DNA from: JBBSGD01 sp038254435
Lineage (GTDB): Bacteria > Actinomycetota > CADDZG01 > WHSQ01
Assembly (NCBI GenBank): GCA_038254435.1
Contig: JBBSGD010000013.1
Span: 1 to 44,396, forward strand
Direction: 5' to 3'
Length of the DNA stretch: 44,396 nt
Below are positions 7,282-15,540 of the stretch, piece by piece (the first letter of the stretch is position 1; each line of letters opens with the position of its first letter). The notes below the pieces were generated by a model. That model saw nothing but the letters and a program-made list of their open reading frames with translations. It did no database searches and was not told the origin of the DNA. The position numbers were made by a program, and so were the translations under genes.

Positions 7282-9291
7282 ATGCCCGAGCTTCCACCAC
7301 ACGCCGAGCGCGACGCACCGTGGATCTTTCGCACCTACGCGGGCTACGCGAGCCCCGCCGCTACCAACGCGCGCTTCAAGTCGAACCTCGGCAAGGGGCA
7401 GACCGGCCTATCCGTCGCCTTCGACCTGCCCACGCAAACCGGCTACGACTCGGACCATGCGATGTCAAGGGGCGAGGTCGGCAAGGTAGGGGTGCCGATC
7501 GGGCATCTCGGGGACATGCGCACCGTGTTCGACGGCATCCCCATCAAGGACATGAACACCTCGATGACCATCAACGCGCCCGCGGTGTGGCTGCTGGCTC
7601 TGTACGTCGCATCCGCCGACGAGCAGGGGGCTGCGCGCGAGCTGCTGACCGGCACGACGCAGAACGACGTGCTCAAGGAATACCTGTCGCGCGGCACTTA
7701 CATCTTTCCGCCCGAGGCCTCGATCCGGCTCACGGCGGACCTCATCACGTGGACACTGCGCTACGCGCCGAAATGGAACCCGATCAACGTTTGCTCCTAT
7801 CACCTCCAGGAAGCCGGAGCCGGGCCCGTCCTCGAAGTCGCCTACGCGCTAGCCAACGCGATCACGGTCATCGACGCCGCGAAGGCGACAGGCCGCATCG
7901 GCGAAACCGACGTTGCGCGGCTCGTGGGACGCATCTCGTTCTTCTGCAACGCAGGCATCCGTTACGTCGAAGAGACCTGCAAGCTGCGCGCCTTTTCCGA
8001 GCTGTGGGACAAGATCGCTCGCGAGCGCTACGAGGTAGCCGATCCGCTCTTTCGGCGCTTTCGCTACGGAGTGCAGGTGAACTCGCTCGGGCTCACCTCG
8101 TTGCAGCCCGAGAACAATGTGCACCGCATCCTCATCGAGATGCTCGCCGTGACCCAGTCCAAGGACGCGCGCGCAAGGGCGGTACAGCTTCCCGCGTGGA
8201 ATGAGGCGCTGGGCCTCCCGCGCGCCTGGGACCAGCAGTGGTCGTTGCGCGCCCAGCAGATCCTCGCCCTCGAAACAGATCTGCTGGAGTACGGCGACAT
8301 CTTCGAAGGCTCCACGGTGATAGAGGCCAAGACCCAGGACATAGCCACCGCGGCATGGGACGAGATGAACGTCGTTCTCGACGCGGGCGGCTCGGTGGAG
8401 GCTCTCGGCTACATGAAGGAGCAGCTGGTGTCGGCGCACGCGCAGCATCGCAGGGCAATAGAGAACGGGACGCAGGTGGTTGTCGGCCTCAACCGCTACG
8501 AAGCTACCGAGCCCTCACCCCTGACCGCGTCGCTCGACGAGCTCGCCTGGGAGACGATCGACCCGGCGGCCGAGCAGGCCCAGATAGAGCGCCTCGATGG
8601 GTGGCGCGCGCAGCGCGACGACGCTTCGGTCAAGCGCGCCCTGGCAGACCTCGAGCGGGCGGCGCATGACGGGGAAGAGCTGATGGAGCCCTCGATCGCA
8701 GCAGCGCGCGCGGGCGTCACCACCGGCGAGTGGGCGGACGCGCTCCGAGCCGTCTTCGGTGAGTTCCGGGCCCCCACCGGCATCGGCGCAGCGGTTCCCG
8801 GGAGTCCGCCCGCCGGGCTCGCGGCCGTGCGTGCGAAAGTCAAGGCCGCGGCGGCGCGCGCGGGGGTCGAGAGGGTGCGACTGCTCGTCGCCAAACCGGG
8901 TTTGGATGGGCACTCCAACGCTGCAGAGCAGGTTGCGCTAAGAGCGCGCGACGCCGGGTTCGAGGTAATTTATCAAGGCATCCGGCTATCGTCGGCAGAG
9001 ATAGCGCGCGCTGCTGCGGACGAGGACGTCAACATCATCGGCCTGTCGATACTGTCCGGCGCGCACGGTCTGCTGGTGCCCGACGTGCTCGCTCACCTTC
9101 GAACAGAGGGCATATCCCCACGGGAGGTGCCCGTTGTCGTTGGGGGGGTCATCCCCGACGACGACGCCGCCAAGCTGCTCGAGCTCGGCGTTGCGCGCAT
9201 CTACACGCCCAAGGACTTCGACCTCACCCGCATGATCGGCGAGATGGCCGATCTCGTGCCGCAGCGCCGGGCGGCGAGCGGCGGCGTATAG
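7282..9291 (+). CDS. B12-dependent acyl-CoA mutase, ethylmalonyl-CoA mutase / MeaA type
   Basis: Adenosylcobalamin-dependent carbon-skeleton mutase acting on ethylmalonyl-CoA or methylmalonyl-CoA. The single 669-residue chain has an N-terminal TIM-barrel CoA domain (about 10-500) and a C-terminal B12 domain (about 535-665). It carries FRTYAG (16-21) and DLPTQTGYDSDH (48-59), the variants typical of Ecm/MeaA, where classical methylmalonyl-CoA mutase has IRQYAGF and DLATHRGYDSDH. SYHLQEAGAGP keeps the active-site His. The cobalt ligand is His544 in LDGHSNAAEQ; the usual DxHxxG reads DxHxxA here. LSGAH and VVGGVIPDDDA complete the B12 site. Epimerase and carboxylase nearby fit either substrate. 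No crotonyl-CoA carboxylase/reductase is in the window, so the true substrate stays open. Confidence 0.88.
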   Translation: MPELPPHAERDAPWIFRTYAGYASPAATNARFKSNLGKGQTGLSVAFDLPTQTGYDSDHAMSRGEVGKVGVPIGHLGDMRTVFDGIPIKDMNTSMTINAPAVWLLALYVASADEQGAARELLTGTTQNDVLKEYLSRGTYIFPPEASIRLTADLITWTLRYAPKWNPINVCSYHLQEAGAGPVLEVAYALANAITVIDAAKATGRIGETDVARLVGRISFFCNAGIRYVEETCKLRAFSELWDKIARERYEVADPLFRRFRYGVQVNSLGLTSLQPENNVHRILIEMLAVTQSKDARARAVQLPAWNEALGLPRAWDQQWSLRAQQILALETDLLEYGDIFEGSTVIEAKTQDIATAAWDEMNVVLDAGGSVEALGYMKEQLVSAHAQHRRAIENGTQVVVGLNRYEATEPSPLTASLDELAWETIDPAAEQAQIERLDGWRAQRDDASVKRALADLERAAHDGEELMEPSIAAARAGVTTGEWADALRAVFGEFRAPTGIGAAVPGSPPAGLAAVRAKVKAAAARAGVERVRLLVAKPGLDGHSNAAEQVALRARDAGFEVIYQGIRLSSAEIARAAADEDVNIIGLSILSGAHGLLVPDVLAHLRTEGISPREVPVVVGGVIPDDDAAKLLELGVARIYTPKDFDLTRMIGEMADLVPQRRAASGGV

Positions 9292-9292
9292 G

Positions 9293-9315
9293 GTGCGCTC
9301 TCGCAACTTGCGCAC
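9293..9315 (+). other. hairpin between mutase and LLM oxidoreductase genes
   Basis: GTGCGC pairs with GCGCAC around an 11-nt loop. It is followed directly by the AAGGAG ribosome site (9316-9321) of the next gene. It could attenuate read-through or affect translation; there is no T-tract. Confidence 0.3.
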
Positions 9316-9330
9316 AAGGAGAGACGCCAA

Positions 9331-10371
9331 ATGACTCTCAAGATCGGGGTGGGGCTGTTCACGGGGCAGATCCCCCCGGGAAGCGAGCGCACCCTCACGC
9401 AGGAATACCGGGATGTGGTCGCGCTCGCCAAGCTGACGGAAGAGGCGGGCCTCGATGCCGCGTGGGTCTCCGAGCACCACTTCTCCGCCGATGGCTACCT
9501 GCCCTCGCTCTTGCCCCTCTTGGCCGCGTGCGCGACCGTCACCGAGCGCATCGAGCTGGGCACCGGCGTCATCCTCGCCCCCTTCCATGATCCGATACGC
9601 CTGGCCGAGGACTTCGCGGTGGTCGACCAGCTCGCCGGCGGACGCCTCATCGCCGGACTTGCCGTGGGCTGGCGTGACGAGGAGTTTCGGCAGTTTGGAA
9701 TCGAGGTGTCCTCACGCGTGCGCCGCTTGATCGAGCTCGTCGACGTCATGCGGCTCGCCTGGACACAAGACAGATTCGACTACGAGGGCCGTTACCACTC
9801 CTATTCGGGGGTCGCGGTCACGCCCAAGCCGGCGCGCGTGCCGCCGATACTCGTTGGCGGGTTCATAGACGACGCGGTGCGCAGGGCGGGACGCATCGGC
9901 GACGGCTTCATCTCGTCGCGGGTGCCGGCGCCGCGCGTGCGCGAGTCGTTTGCGATGGCTGCCGCCGAGCGCGCCGCCGCGGGCCACGACGGCCCGCCGA
10001 TCGTGGGGCTTCTGCACAACGCCTTCGTCACCGAGGATCCCGTCGGGGACTGGCCGCTGATAAGGGCGGGGGCCGGTCACCAGCTCGGTACCTATGCGGG
10101 GTGGGCGGCGGGCACGGACGTGCCCGGAACCCCGCTCGAAGTCAAGCCCCCGGCCGAAGCAGAGCTGCGCGCCTCGATCGCCTACGGCACTCCCGACGAG
10201 GTAGTGAAGAGCCTCACCGACATAGTCGAGGCCATGGCCGGCTATCCGACCGGCCACCTCGTGCTACGCCTTCACTACCCGGGCATGACTGCCGAGCCCG
10301 CAGCCCGAGCGATCGAGCTCCTGGGCGAGGAAGTCGCGCCGCGCCTTAGGGCCATCACCGCGCGACGATAG
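9331..10371 (+). CDS. LLM-class (luciferase-like, probably F420-dependent) oxidoreductase
   Basis: A 346-residue bacterial-luciferase-fold TIM-barrel protein. Diagnostic stretches are EEAGLDAAWVSEHHFSADGY near residue 35, ERIELGTGVILAPFHDPIRLAED, DQLAGGRLIAGLAVGWRDEEFRQFG and VPPILVGG. The EHHF and AVGWR segments belong to the cofactor-binding face in this family. The start has a strong Shine-Dalgarno AAGGAG 9 nt upstream. It ends 4 nt before the DUF4012 gene and probably shares its mRNA. F420 is the likely cofactor given the actinobacterial setting, but FMN cannot be excluded and the substrate is unknown. Confidence 0.82.
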   Translation: MTLKIGVGLFTGQIPPGSERTLTQEYRDVVALAKLTEEAGLDAAWVSEHHFSADGYLPSLLPLLAACATVTERIELGTGVILAPFHDPIRLAEDFAVVDQLAGGRLIAGLAVGWRDEEFRQFGIEVSSRVRRLIELVDVMRLAWTQDRFDYEGRYHSYSGVAVTPKPARVPPILVGGFIDDAVRRAGRIGDGFISSRVPAPRVRESFAMAAAERAAAGHDGPPIVGLLHNAFVTEDPVGDWPLIRAGAGHQLGTYAGWAAGTDVPGTPLEVKPPAEAELRASIAYGTPDEVVKSLTDIVEAMAGYPTGHLVLRLHYPGMTAEPAARAIELLGEEVAPRLRAITARR

Positions 10372-10375
10372 GCGG

Positions 10376-12307
10376 ATGTCTCCGAAACGAGCGCCGAGCG
10401 GCGTGGTCGCCGCCGCGGCAGTAGTGGTCTCCCTGACAGGTTTGCTCCTGTGGCTGTCCATGCTGCTCGGCCCGTGGCGGCTCGTGAGCGGGCTCATCGA
10501 CGCCCACTCGCACCTTGAGAGCGCGCAGAAGGCCCTCGAGTCGGGCAAGACCAAGGATGCTCGCTACGAGGCCCTGGCCGGACGGGCGGCGGTCAAACGA
10601 GCGAACGCGGGACTGACCTCGGGTGGTCCCCTGTGGGACCTCGTGCGCGTCGTGCCGCAGGTCAACGACGCTCTCGGCGAGGCCCCACACCTCGTCAAGG
10701 CCGAGCGCTTCTCGGCCAACGCGGCCAAGGGAACGCTGCGCATAGTGCAGAACGCGCTCAAGGGGCCCGCCCGCATCATCCTCAAGAAGAACGGCGAGTC
10801 GCGCATCCGCATCCATCGCATCGAGCAGATCGGCAAGACCCTGCACAAGGTGCACGGCGCGGTGAGCTCGGTCGAACGCCAGCTTGGGTACATCGATCTC
10901 GGCAAGCTGCCGAACCGAGCGGGACCGGCCATAAGGAGCGGCATCAAGCAGGCCCAGGACACCCAGAAGGTCCTGGCCGACGCCGAAGCTGGTTTCAAGA
11001 TCCTGCCGGGCGTGCTGGGGGCAAACGGAAAGCGCCGCTACCTCATCGGCGCCCTCAACTCCGACGAGCTGCGCGGCACCGGCGGCGCGCTGCTTCAGTT
11101 CAAGCTGCTGACCATCGACAACGGCAGCCCCCACCTCCAGCGCAAGGGCGGGACCGTCTACAACGTGGACAAGAATCGCCGGATCATCACGGGTGTGCCA
11201 CTCCCTGGTGGCGCCTGGTACCAGCAGGGCATCGACGACGCCAGGCGCTTTGGCAACGCGAACTGGTCGCCCGACTGGCCCCTTGCCGCCCGGCTCACGC
11301 TCGCCTACGGAAGGGCGAGCTCTCCCGCCTTCCCCAAGGTCGACGGTGTCATGGCCGTTGATCCCGTCGCGATCGAGAAGCTCATCCCCGCCGCCGGCCA
11401 CTTCAGGTCGTCCAAGGCGAACGCGAACATGAAAAAGGACACCGTGCTGCCCTACCTGCTCTACCGCGCCTACCAGAAGTTCCCCAAACCCCAGATCCGG
11501 CGCGCCGTTCTCAGCGACATCGTAGGCGGCTTTTACCAGAACCTCTTCAATCCCGCCCACGCGTCCGCCCTGCCCAAGGCAATGGGGAGCGCGTTGGCCC
11601 AAAAACACGTACAAATCTGGATGCGCAAGCCGTCCGAGGAGCGCTACATGAAGCGCATGAAGTGGGGCGGAGCGATCGGCAAGGCGCGCGGGGCCGACTA
11701 CCTCAACGTGGTCGAGCAGAACGTCGGCGGCAACAAGCTCAACTACTTCGAGAGCATGACCGACTCGATGCACGTGAAATTCTCGGGCCGTGACGCCCGC
11801 GTCAGGACGACTGTAAACGTGCATAACGGCGTCGAGCTGCCGCAACCCCGCTGGTTCCTCGGTGACCAGCGTCTCACCGGGCTACACAAACCGATGCTCA
11901 ACGTCTACGTTCCGGCAAATGCACGGCTCGGCTCTGCTTCGCATGTGGGAACGCTGCTGCCCGAGCCCGCGCCGGCGATCTGGTCCGGAGGATTACCGCC
12001 CGAGCACATGGAAAAGGGCAAGAAAGTATGGTCGGCTACGCTCGGCATCCCGCCGGGCAAGGACGCCTCGGCGACTTTCGACTACTCGGTGCCCGGTGCC
12101 GTGCACACTTCGGGAAGCCGTAGCGTGTACAAGCTCATCCTTCAGCATCAGCCGAAGTTGCGCACGGAGACTCGCTCGGTCACTATCACGCTCCCCTCCG
12201 GGGCGAGCGGTGTGGCGGCACCGGGGTTCAAGAGAAGCGGTGACACACTCACCTGGGAGAAGCCCATGAAGTACGACACGGAGCTCACGGTCTCATGGCG
12301 GAGGTGA
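10376..12307 (+). CDS. DUF4012-type membrane-anchored extracytoplasmic protein
   Basis: A 643-residue protein with a short cytoplasmic N-terminus and one hydrophobic segment at about residues 9-31, then a large outside domain. The first outside part is helical (HSHLESAQKALESGKTKDAR, then WDLVRVVPQVNDALGE). It is followed by the conserved core NGKRRYLIGALNSDELRGTG (about residues 218-237), which is typical of DUF4012 proteins. The C-terminal ~180 residues look like a beta-rich domain. The molecular function of the family is unknown; members often sit in polysaccharide or cell-wall loci. The gene overlaps the cytidylyltransferase gene by 13 nt, suggesting a joint role in an envelope polymer. 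Confidence 0.8.
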   Translation: MSPKRAPSGVVAAAAVVVSLTGLLLWLSMLLGPWRLVSGLIDAHSHLESAQKALESGKTKDARYEALAGRAAVKRANAGLTSGGPLWDLVRVVPQVNDALGEAPHLVKAERFSANAAKGTLRIVQNALKGPARIILKKNGESRIRIHRIEQIGKTLHKVHGAVSSVERQLGYIDLGKLPNRAGPAIRSGIKQAQDTQKVLADAEAGFKILPGVLGANGKRRYLIGALNSDELRGTGGALLQFKLLTIDNGSPHLQRKGGTVYNVDKNRRIITGVPLPGGAWYQQGIDDARRFGNANWSPDWPLAARLTLAYGRASSPAFPKVDGVMAVDPVAIEKLIPAAGHFRSSKANANMKKDTVLPYLLYRAYQKFPKPQIRRAVLSDIVGGFYQNLFNPAHASALPKAMGSALAQKHVQIWMRKPSEERYMKRMKWGGAIGKARGADYLNVVEQNVGGNKLNYFESMTDSMHVKFSGRDARVRTTVNVHNGVELPQPRWFLGDQRLTGLHKPMLNVYVPANARLGSASHVGTLLPEPAPAIWSGGLPPEHMEKGKKVWSATLGIPPGKDASATFDYSVPGAVHTSGSRSVYKLILQHQPKLRTETRSVTITLPSGASGVAAPGFKRSGDTLTWEKPMKYDTELTVSWRR

Positions 12308-13047
12308 GGGCCGCGATCCTCGCGGCCGGGCGGGGCGTGCGCATGGGCGGAAGCGAGGCCAAGACGCTTCTTCCCGTCGGCCGGCACGAGCCGCTGCTCT
12401 TCTACATCCTCGCCGGCCTGCGCGCTGCCGGGATCGACAACGTCCTCGTCGTGACCGGCTTCAAGCCCGACGCGGTCACGAGCTACGTGGTCGAGCATGC
12501 ACAAGGACTCGAGGTCGCCTTCGTACGCAACGCGCGCTTTGCCACGTGGGGCAATTTTCATACGGTGCGTATCGCACTCGAGCAGTCGCCGCATAACGAC
12601 GTGCTCGTCGTCAACTCGGACGTCGTCGTTCATCCAGACGTCTACGCACGCGTCGCCGCCACCCCAGGCGACCTCGTCCTGGCAGTCGAGGCGCGCGCCA
12701 AGCTCGACGACGAAGACATGCGCGTGCACCTGCAGGACGGACGCGTCATGGGCATCGGCAAGGACCTCGACATGGATGTCAGTCACGGCGAGTACGACGG
12801 CGTGTCCCTCGTGCGGCCGGCGGCCGCGGCACGCTACTGCGAGCTGGCCACCGACGCCGAGTGGAAGGGTCACACGTCCATCTACTACGAGGACGTCTAC
12901 GGCATGCTGCTCGACAGGGTCGACGGGCGCGCCGCCATGGTAGGCGCCGGGGAGTACGCCGAGATAGATAGGCCCGAGGACGTGCCGGGCGCCGCCGCCG
13001 TCATCGCGCGTCATGGGGGCGCATGGGACGACGGCGAAGGACGGTGA
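12295..13047 (+). CDS. LicC-like nucleotidyltransferase (probable CTP:phospho-alcohol cytidylyltransferase)
   Basis: A 250-residue GT-A-fold nucleotidyltransferase. The nucleotide loop reads AAILAAGRGVRMGG followed by a Lys (AKTLLPV). The metal region is VNSDVVVHPDVY. The middle part (AVEARAKLDDEDMRVHLQDG, then MGIGKDLDMD and GEYDGVSLVRP) resembles phosphocholine and inositol-1-phosphate cytidylyltransferases more than sugar-1-phosphate enzymes; this is pattern resemblance, not a search result. It overlaps DUF4012 upstream and ends in a GTGA overlap with a glycerol-1-phosphate dehydrogenase gene, so glycerol-1-phosphate is a plausible acceptor, giving a CDP-glycerol-like product. Start ATG 12295; GTG 12304 is an alternative. 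Confidence 0.72.
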   Translation: MAEVRAAILAAGRGVRMGGSEAKTLLPVGRHEPLLFYILAGLRAAGIDNVLVVTGFKPDAVTSYVVEHAQGLEVAFVRNARFATWGNFHTVRIALEQSPHNDVLVVNSDVVVHPDVYARVAATPGDLVLAVEARAKLDDEDMRVHLQDGRVMGIGKDLDMDVSHGEYDGVSLVRPAAAARYCELATDAEWKGHTSIYYEDVYGMLLDRVDGRAAMVGAGEYAEIDRPEDVPGAAAVIARHGGAWDDGEGR

Positions 13048-14078
13048 GCGACCCGCAGGTCTTCTGGTCGCGCTCGGACAGCGAGGAAAGTGCCGCCGCC
13101 GATCTTGCCGCCGCAGTGACCGACCTCGGCATTTCGGCACCATTCGTGGTGAGCTCCGTCCACGGCACCCGGCTGACCACCGGGCTGAAGGGCCCGCGCC
13201 CGCCCGCGACGCCCCACCGCGACGCCGACCAGGACTGGGCCGCCGCCCTCGGGGCGAGCGCGCACCGGGCCGGCGCCGACGCCCTGGTCGCCGCGGGCGG
13301 AGGCAGGTGCCTCGACGTCGCCAAGCTGGCGGCGGCGCACGCCGGATTGACGCTCGTCGCGGTCCCGACGCAGCTGTCCCACGACGGCCTGTGCTCGCCG
13401 GTGGCGGTAGTGCCCGGCCCCCGGGGCGGCAAGGACTCGGTGGGAGCCATCGCCCCGCGCGCCGTCTTCTTGGCGCGCGCAACCCTCCTGAAAGCGCCGA
13501 TCGACTCGGTGCGGGCCGGTCTCGGCGACCTCATCGCCAACCCGGTAGCCCTGAAGGACTGGGCCCTCGCCGCCGAGGCCGGCCTCGAGGAGATAGACAA
13601 AGAGGCGTGGGACCTTTCCGTTGAGTCGTTCAGGCTCGTCGAGGGCGACCTCGACCGGGACGTGGGCAGCCTGGCCGCAGACCCGGGCTTCCTCGAGCGC
13701 CTCGCCCACTCGCTGGTGCTCTCGGGGATTGCCATGATCAGGGCCGGCTCGTCTCGCCCCTCCTCGGGAGCGGAGCATGAGATCTCGCACGCCATCGACG
13801 AGCTCTTTGGGGGCCGGGCCATGCACGGTGCCCAGGTGGCGTTCGGGACCGTGGTCTCGCGGGCCCTCTACGAGGAGGATCACGGCGCCCAGTGCGCCCT
13901 TCTCGAGCGGCTCGGCCTGCCCTGCCGCCCGCAGGACCTCGGCCTCGACCACGACTCCGTGGTGAAGCTCTTGCTCGAGGCCCCCGCGACGCGGCCCGGG
14001 CGCTTCACTATCCTCGAGCACGCGGATCTCGATGCCGTTGCCGCGTCGTCACTCGTCGCGAGGATCTGGGGCCGCTAG
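13044..14078 (+). CDS. sn-glycerol-1-phosphate dehydrogenase family protein
   Basis: Iron/zinc-type alcohol dehydrogenase of the G1PDH (EgsA/AraM) branch, which reduces dihydroxyacetone phosphate to sn-glycerol-1-phosphate with NAD(P)H. The 344-residue chain has the nucleotide site GGGRCLDVAKLAA, the family block VPTQLSHDGLCSPVAVV, GLGDLIANPVALKDW, and two His-containing metal stretches, SGAEHEISHAID and AMHGAQVAFG. GTG 13044 is chosen as start because GAAGGA lies just upstream and it forms the GTGA overlap common in this window; ATG 13023 would add 7 residues. It is the last gene of the operon and is followed by the second 49-bp repeat. sn-G1P is the archaeal lipid backbone, but in bacteria this enzyme more often serves envelope glycans or special lipids. 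Confidence 0.8.
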   Translation: MSDPQVFWSRSDSEESAAADLAAAVTDLGISAPFVVSSVHGTRLTTGLKGPRPPATPHRDADQDWAAALGASAHRAGADALVAAGGGRCLDVAKLAAAHAGLTLVAVPTQLSHDGLCSPVAVVPGPRGGKDSVGAIAPRAVFLARATLLKAPIDSVRAGLGDLIANPVALKDWALAAEAGLEEIDKEAWDLSVESFRLVEGDLDRDVGSLAADPGFLERLAHSLVLSGIAMIRAGSSRPSSGAEHEISHAIDELFGGRAMHGAQVAFGTVVSRALYEEDHGAQCALLERLGLPCRPQDLGLDHDSVVKLLLEAPATRPGRFTILEHADLDAVAASSLVARIWGR

Positions 14079-14122
14079 CCTCGTGAGTCGCGCAAGACTC
14101 GTGCCGGCAACGCTTCAGGCCA

Positions 14123-14171
14123 CAACTTTTCTCACCAGCGTGCGGAAATCGCACGAATTTGAGAAAAGTTG
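14123..14171. repeat. 49-bp nested palindromic repeat, copy 2 (opposite orientation)
   Basis: Same architecture as the element at 61-109: outer arms CAACTTTTCTCA/TGAGAAAAGTTG and inner stem GTGCG/CGCAC. In the reverse complement it differs at a single base (GAATT versus GGATT before the right arm). It lies 45 nt after the glycerol-1-phosphate dehydrogenase stop, at the left edge of the carbohydrate island, so it may also act as a transcription-stop hairpin. Confidence 0.9.
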
Positions 14172-14392
14172 AGGGTCGCCCCTCAGACGGGGCGGATCCC
14201 CGCCGGCATCGCATCAAACGTCCGGCGCACTCTGCCCGGAGGCACGTACAAGGCGGTGGCGATGTCTCGGATCTAGGTCCGCTCGTCCAGAGCCACGTTC
14301 CAGGTGAGAATGCTGCGAGAAGCACAATCAAGACCCACTTTCCCGACGGCGACCTCCCGAGTCAGCGCTCGTAAGATCACCCACGGCTACTC

Positions 14393-14447
14393 AGGCCGAT
14401 CGGCTACATCCCACCCCGCGGAGGCGGAGGCCCGCGTATTACGTCGA
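14393..14447 (+). pseudogene. IS3-type transposase OrfB tail, frameshifted relic
   Basis: Reading forward with two single-base shifts gives RPIGYIPP, then AEAEAR, then YYVEA. This matches the C-terminal signature of IS3-family OrfB transposases (a stretch like SSIGYIPPAEAEARYY). No catalytic part is left. The rest of the 14172-14485 gap shows no gene that I can support. The relic marks the left edge of the carbohydrate island. Confidence 0.55.
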
Positions 14448-14485
14448 AGCGGTCCTGGTTGTTCGTGAGTACCTGGTCTGAATAC

Positions 14486-15472
14486 TCATCGAGATGTTTC
14501 CACTTCCCCCAGCAACTGCATGGCCCGATCGTAGTGGAGCAGCCCGGCCGGGAATGTTTCGCAACTAGCAGCGGCCATCGCTATGGCCATGGGCAGAGCC
14601 CTCACAATGTCCATGCCTTTGGCGACGCCCATGGCAAGTCCGCCCACGAGGACATCCCCCGCGCCGATCGGATTACGTACACTCACCGCGGGGGCTGACG
14701 CGAAAACCGTGCCGAACGGTCCTGTGAGAGCGGCGCCCCCGGCGCCTGCGGTGACCAGCACAGCGCCGGCCCCCGCCTGTAGAAGTCGTCGACCTACGTC
14801 GGCGAGCACACCAGGGTGCCGTACAGAAGTGTCGGCCTCCTCGGGACCTTCATTTTCCAGCACGGTCAACGCTTCCACGACGTTAGGCGTCACCAGCGCG
14901 GCGCCGGCTCGAACGCTTGCCCTCAAGTGTTCTCGTGAGGTGTCAAGGATGGCCGTGCAATTCCTCTTCTTGGCGAGGGATACGATGCGGGTCACCGCCT
15001 CGGGGGGCACGTCGGGAGGGAAGCTCCCCGAGCAAACAAGAACACCACCAGGCTCGACCAAGGCCGCAATCTTGTGCTCGAAGTCGAGCCAAGCGTCCTT
15101 ACCTACGTCGGCGCCGGCCTCGTTGAACGAGGTCACCGTTCCACCTGCAAGGACCGTCAAGCACGAGCGACTTTCGCCAGGAAAGGACGTCAGATCTGTC
15201 GTGATGCCCTCCTCCTCCAAAAGGGCGCGGATGGCCTCGCCTGCGTATCCGCCTATGAGTCCGGTCAACGTACAGGGAGTTCCAGCGCAGTTAAGCGCGC
15301 GGGCGACGTTGGCGCCCTTGCCTCCGCCGCGCGTTTCGGACGCGTCGGACCGGTGCACCCCGCCAATCCTGATCTCCGGGGTCTCGATGGTGCGATCGAG
15401 CGAGAGGTTCGGGCAGACAACTACGATCCCTGTAGCCACGAGCGTATGGTGGCACAGCGTAACGCCCGGCAC
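14486..15472 (-). CDS. PfkB-family hexose-phosphate kinase (1-phosphofructokinase / tagatose-6-phosphate kinase type)
   Basis: ATP-dependent kinase of the ribokinase fold, closest in look to FruK/LacC. N-terminal CPNLSLDRTIETPEIRIGGV, then the first PfkB signature GGGKGANVARAL, and the C-terminal anion-hole signature NPIGAGDVLVGGLAMG with the catalytic Asp. FruK/LacC enzymes phosphorylate fructose-1-phosphate or tagatose-6-phosphate at the free end. Given a galactosidase and a SIS isomerase in the same island, tagatose-6-phosphate is the more attractive substrate, but this is inference. The start is uncertain: GTG 15472 or GTG 15439, where homology begins at about residue 14. It is transcribed away from the rest of the island. 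About 328 residues is a normal length. Confidence 0.82.
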   Translation of the reverse strand: MPGVTLCHHTLVATGIVVVCPNLSLDRTIETPEIRIGGVHRSDASETRGGGKGANVARALNCAGTPCTLTGLIGGYAGEAIRALLEEEGITTDLTSFPGESRSCLTVLAGGTVTSFNEAGADVGKDAWLDFEHKIAALVEPGGVLVCSGSFPPDVPPEAVTRIVSLAKKRNCTAILDTSREHLRASVRAGAALVTPNVVEALTVLENEGPEEADTSVRHPGVLADVGRRLLQAGAGAVLVTAGAGGAALTGPFGTVFASAPAVSVRNPIGAGDVLVGGLAMGVAKGMDIVRALPMAIAMAAASCETFPAGLLHYDRAMQLLGEVETSR

Positions 15473-15540
15473 CGCAAGGAGCCCAATGTCGAAACGAGAT
15501 GTGAGCGTGCACTCAACGTCCGCCTCGAGTCACCTGGTCG

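Noticed and set aside
10355..11845. Long antisense frame (496 residues) opposite the DUF4012 gene
   Set aside because: It mirrors the codon structure of the sense gene, which has a clear family core, a membrane segment and an operon context.
61..14171. The segment between the two 49-bp palindromes as a 14-kb transposon
   Set aside because: The interior holds core metabolic genes (purM, pccB, mutase), no transposase or recombinase, and no target duplication was seen. A dispersed repeat is simpler.
14008..14331. 107-residue minus-strand frame across the second palindrome
   Set aside because: It crosses the repeat and the end of the dehydrogenase gene and is Arg/Ser/Pro-rich without motifs.
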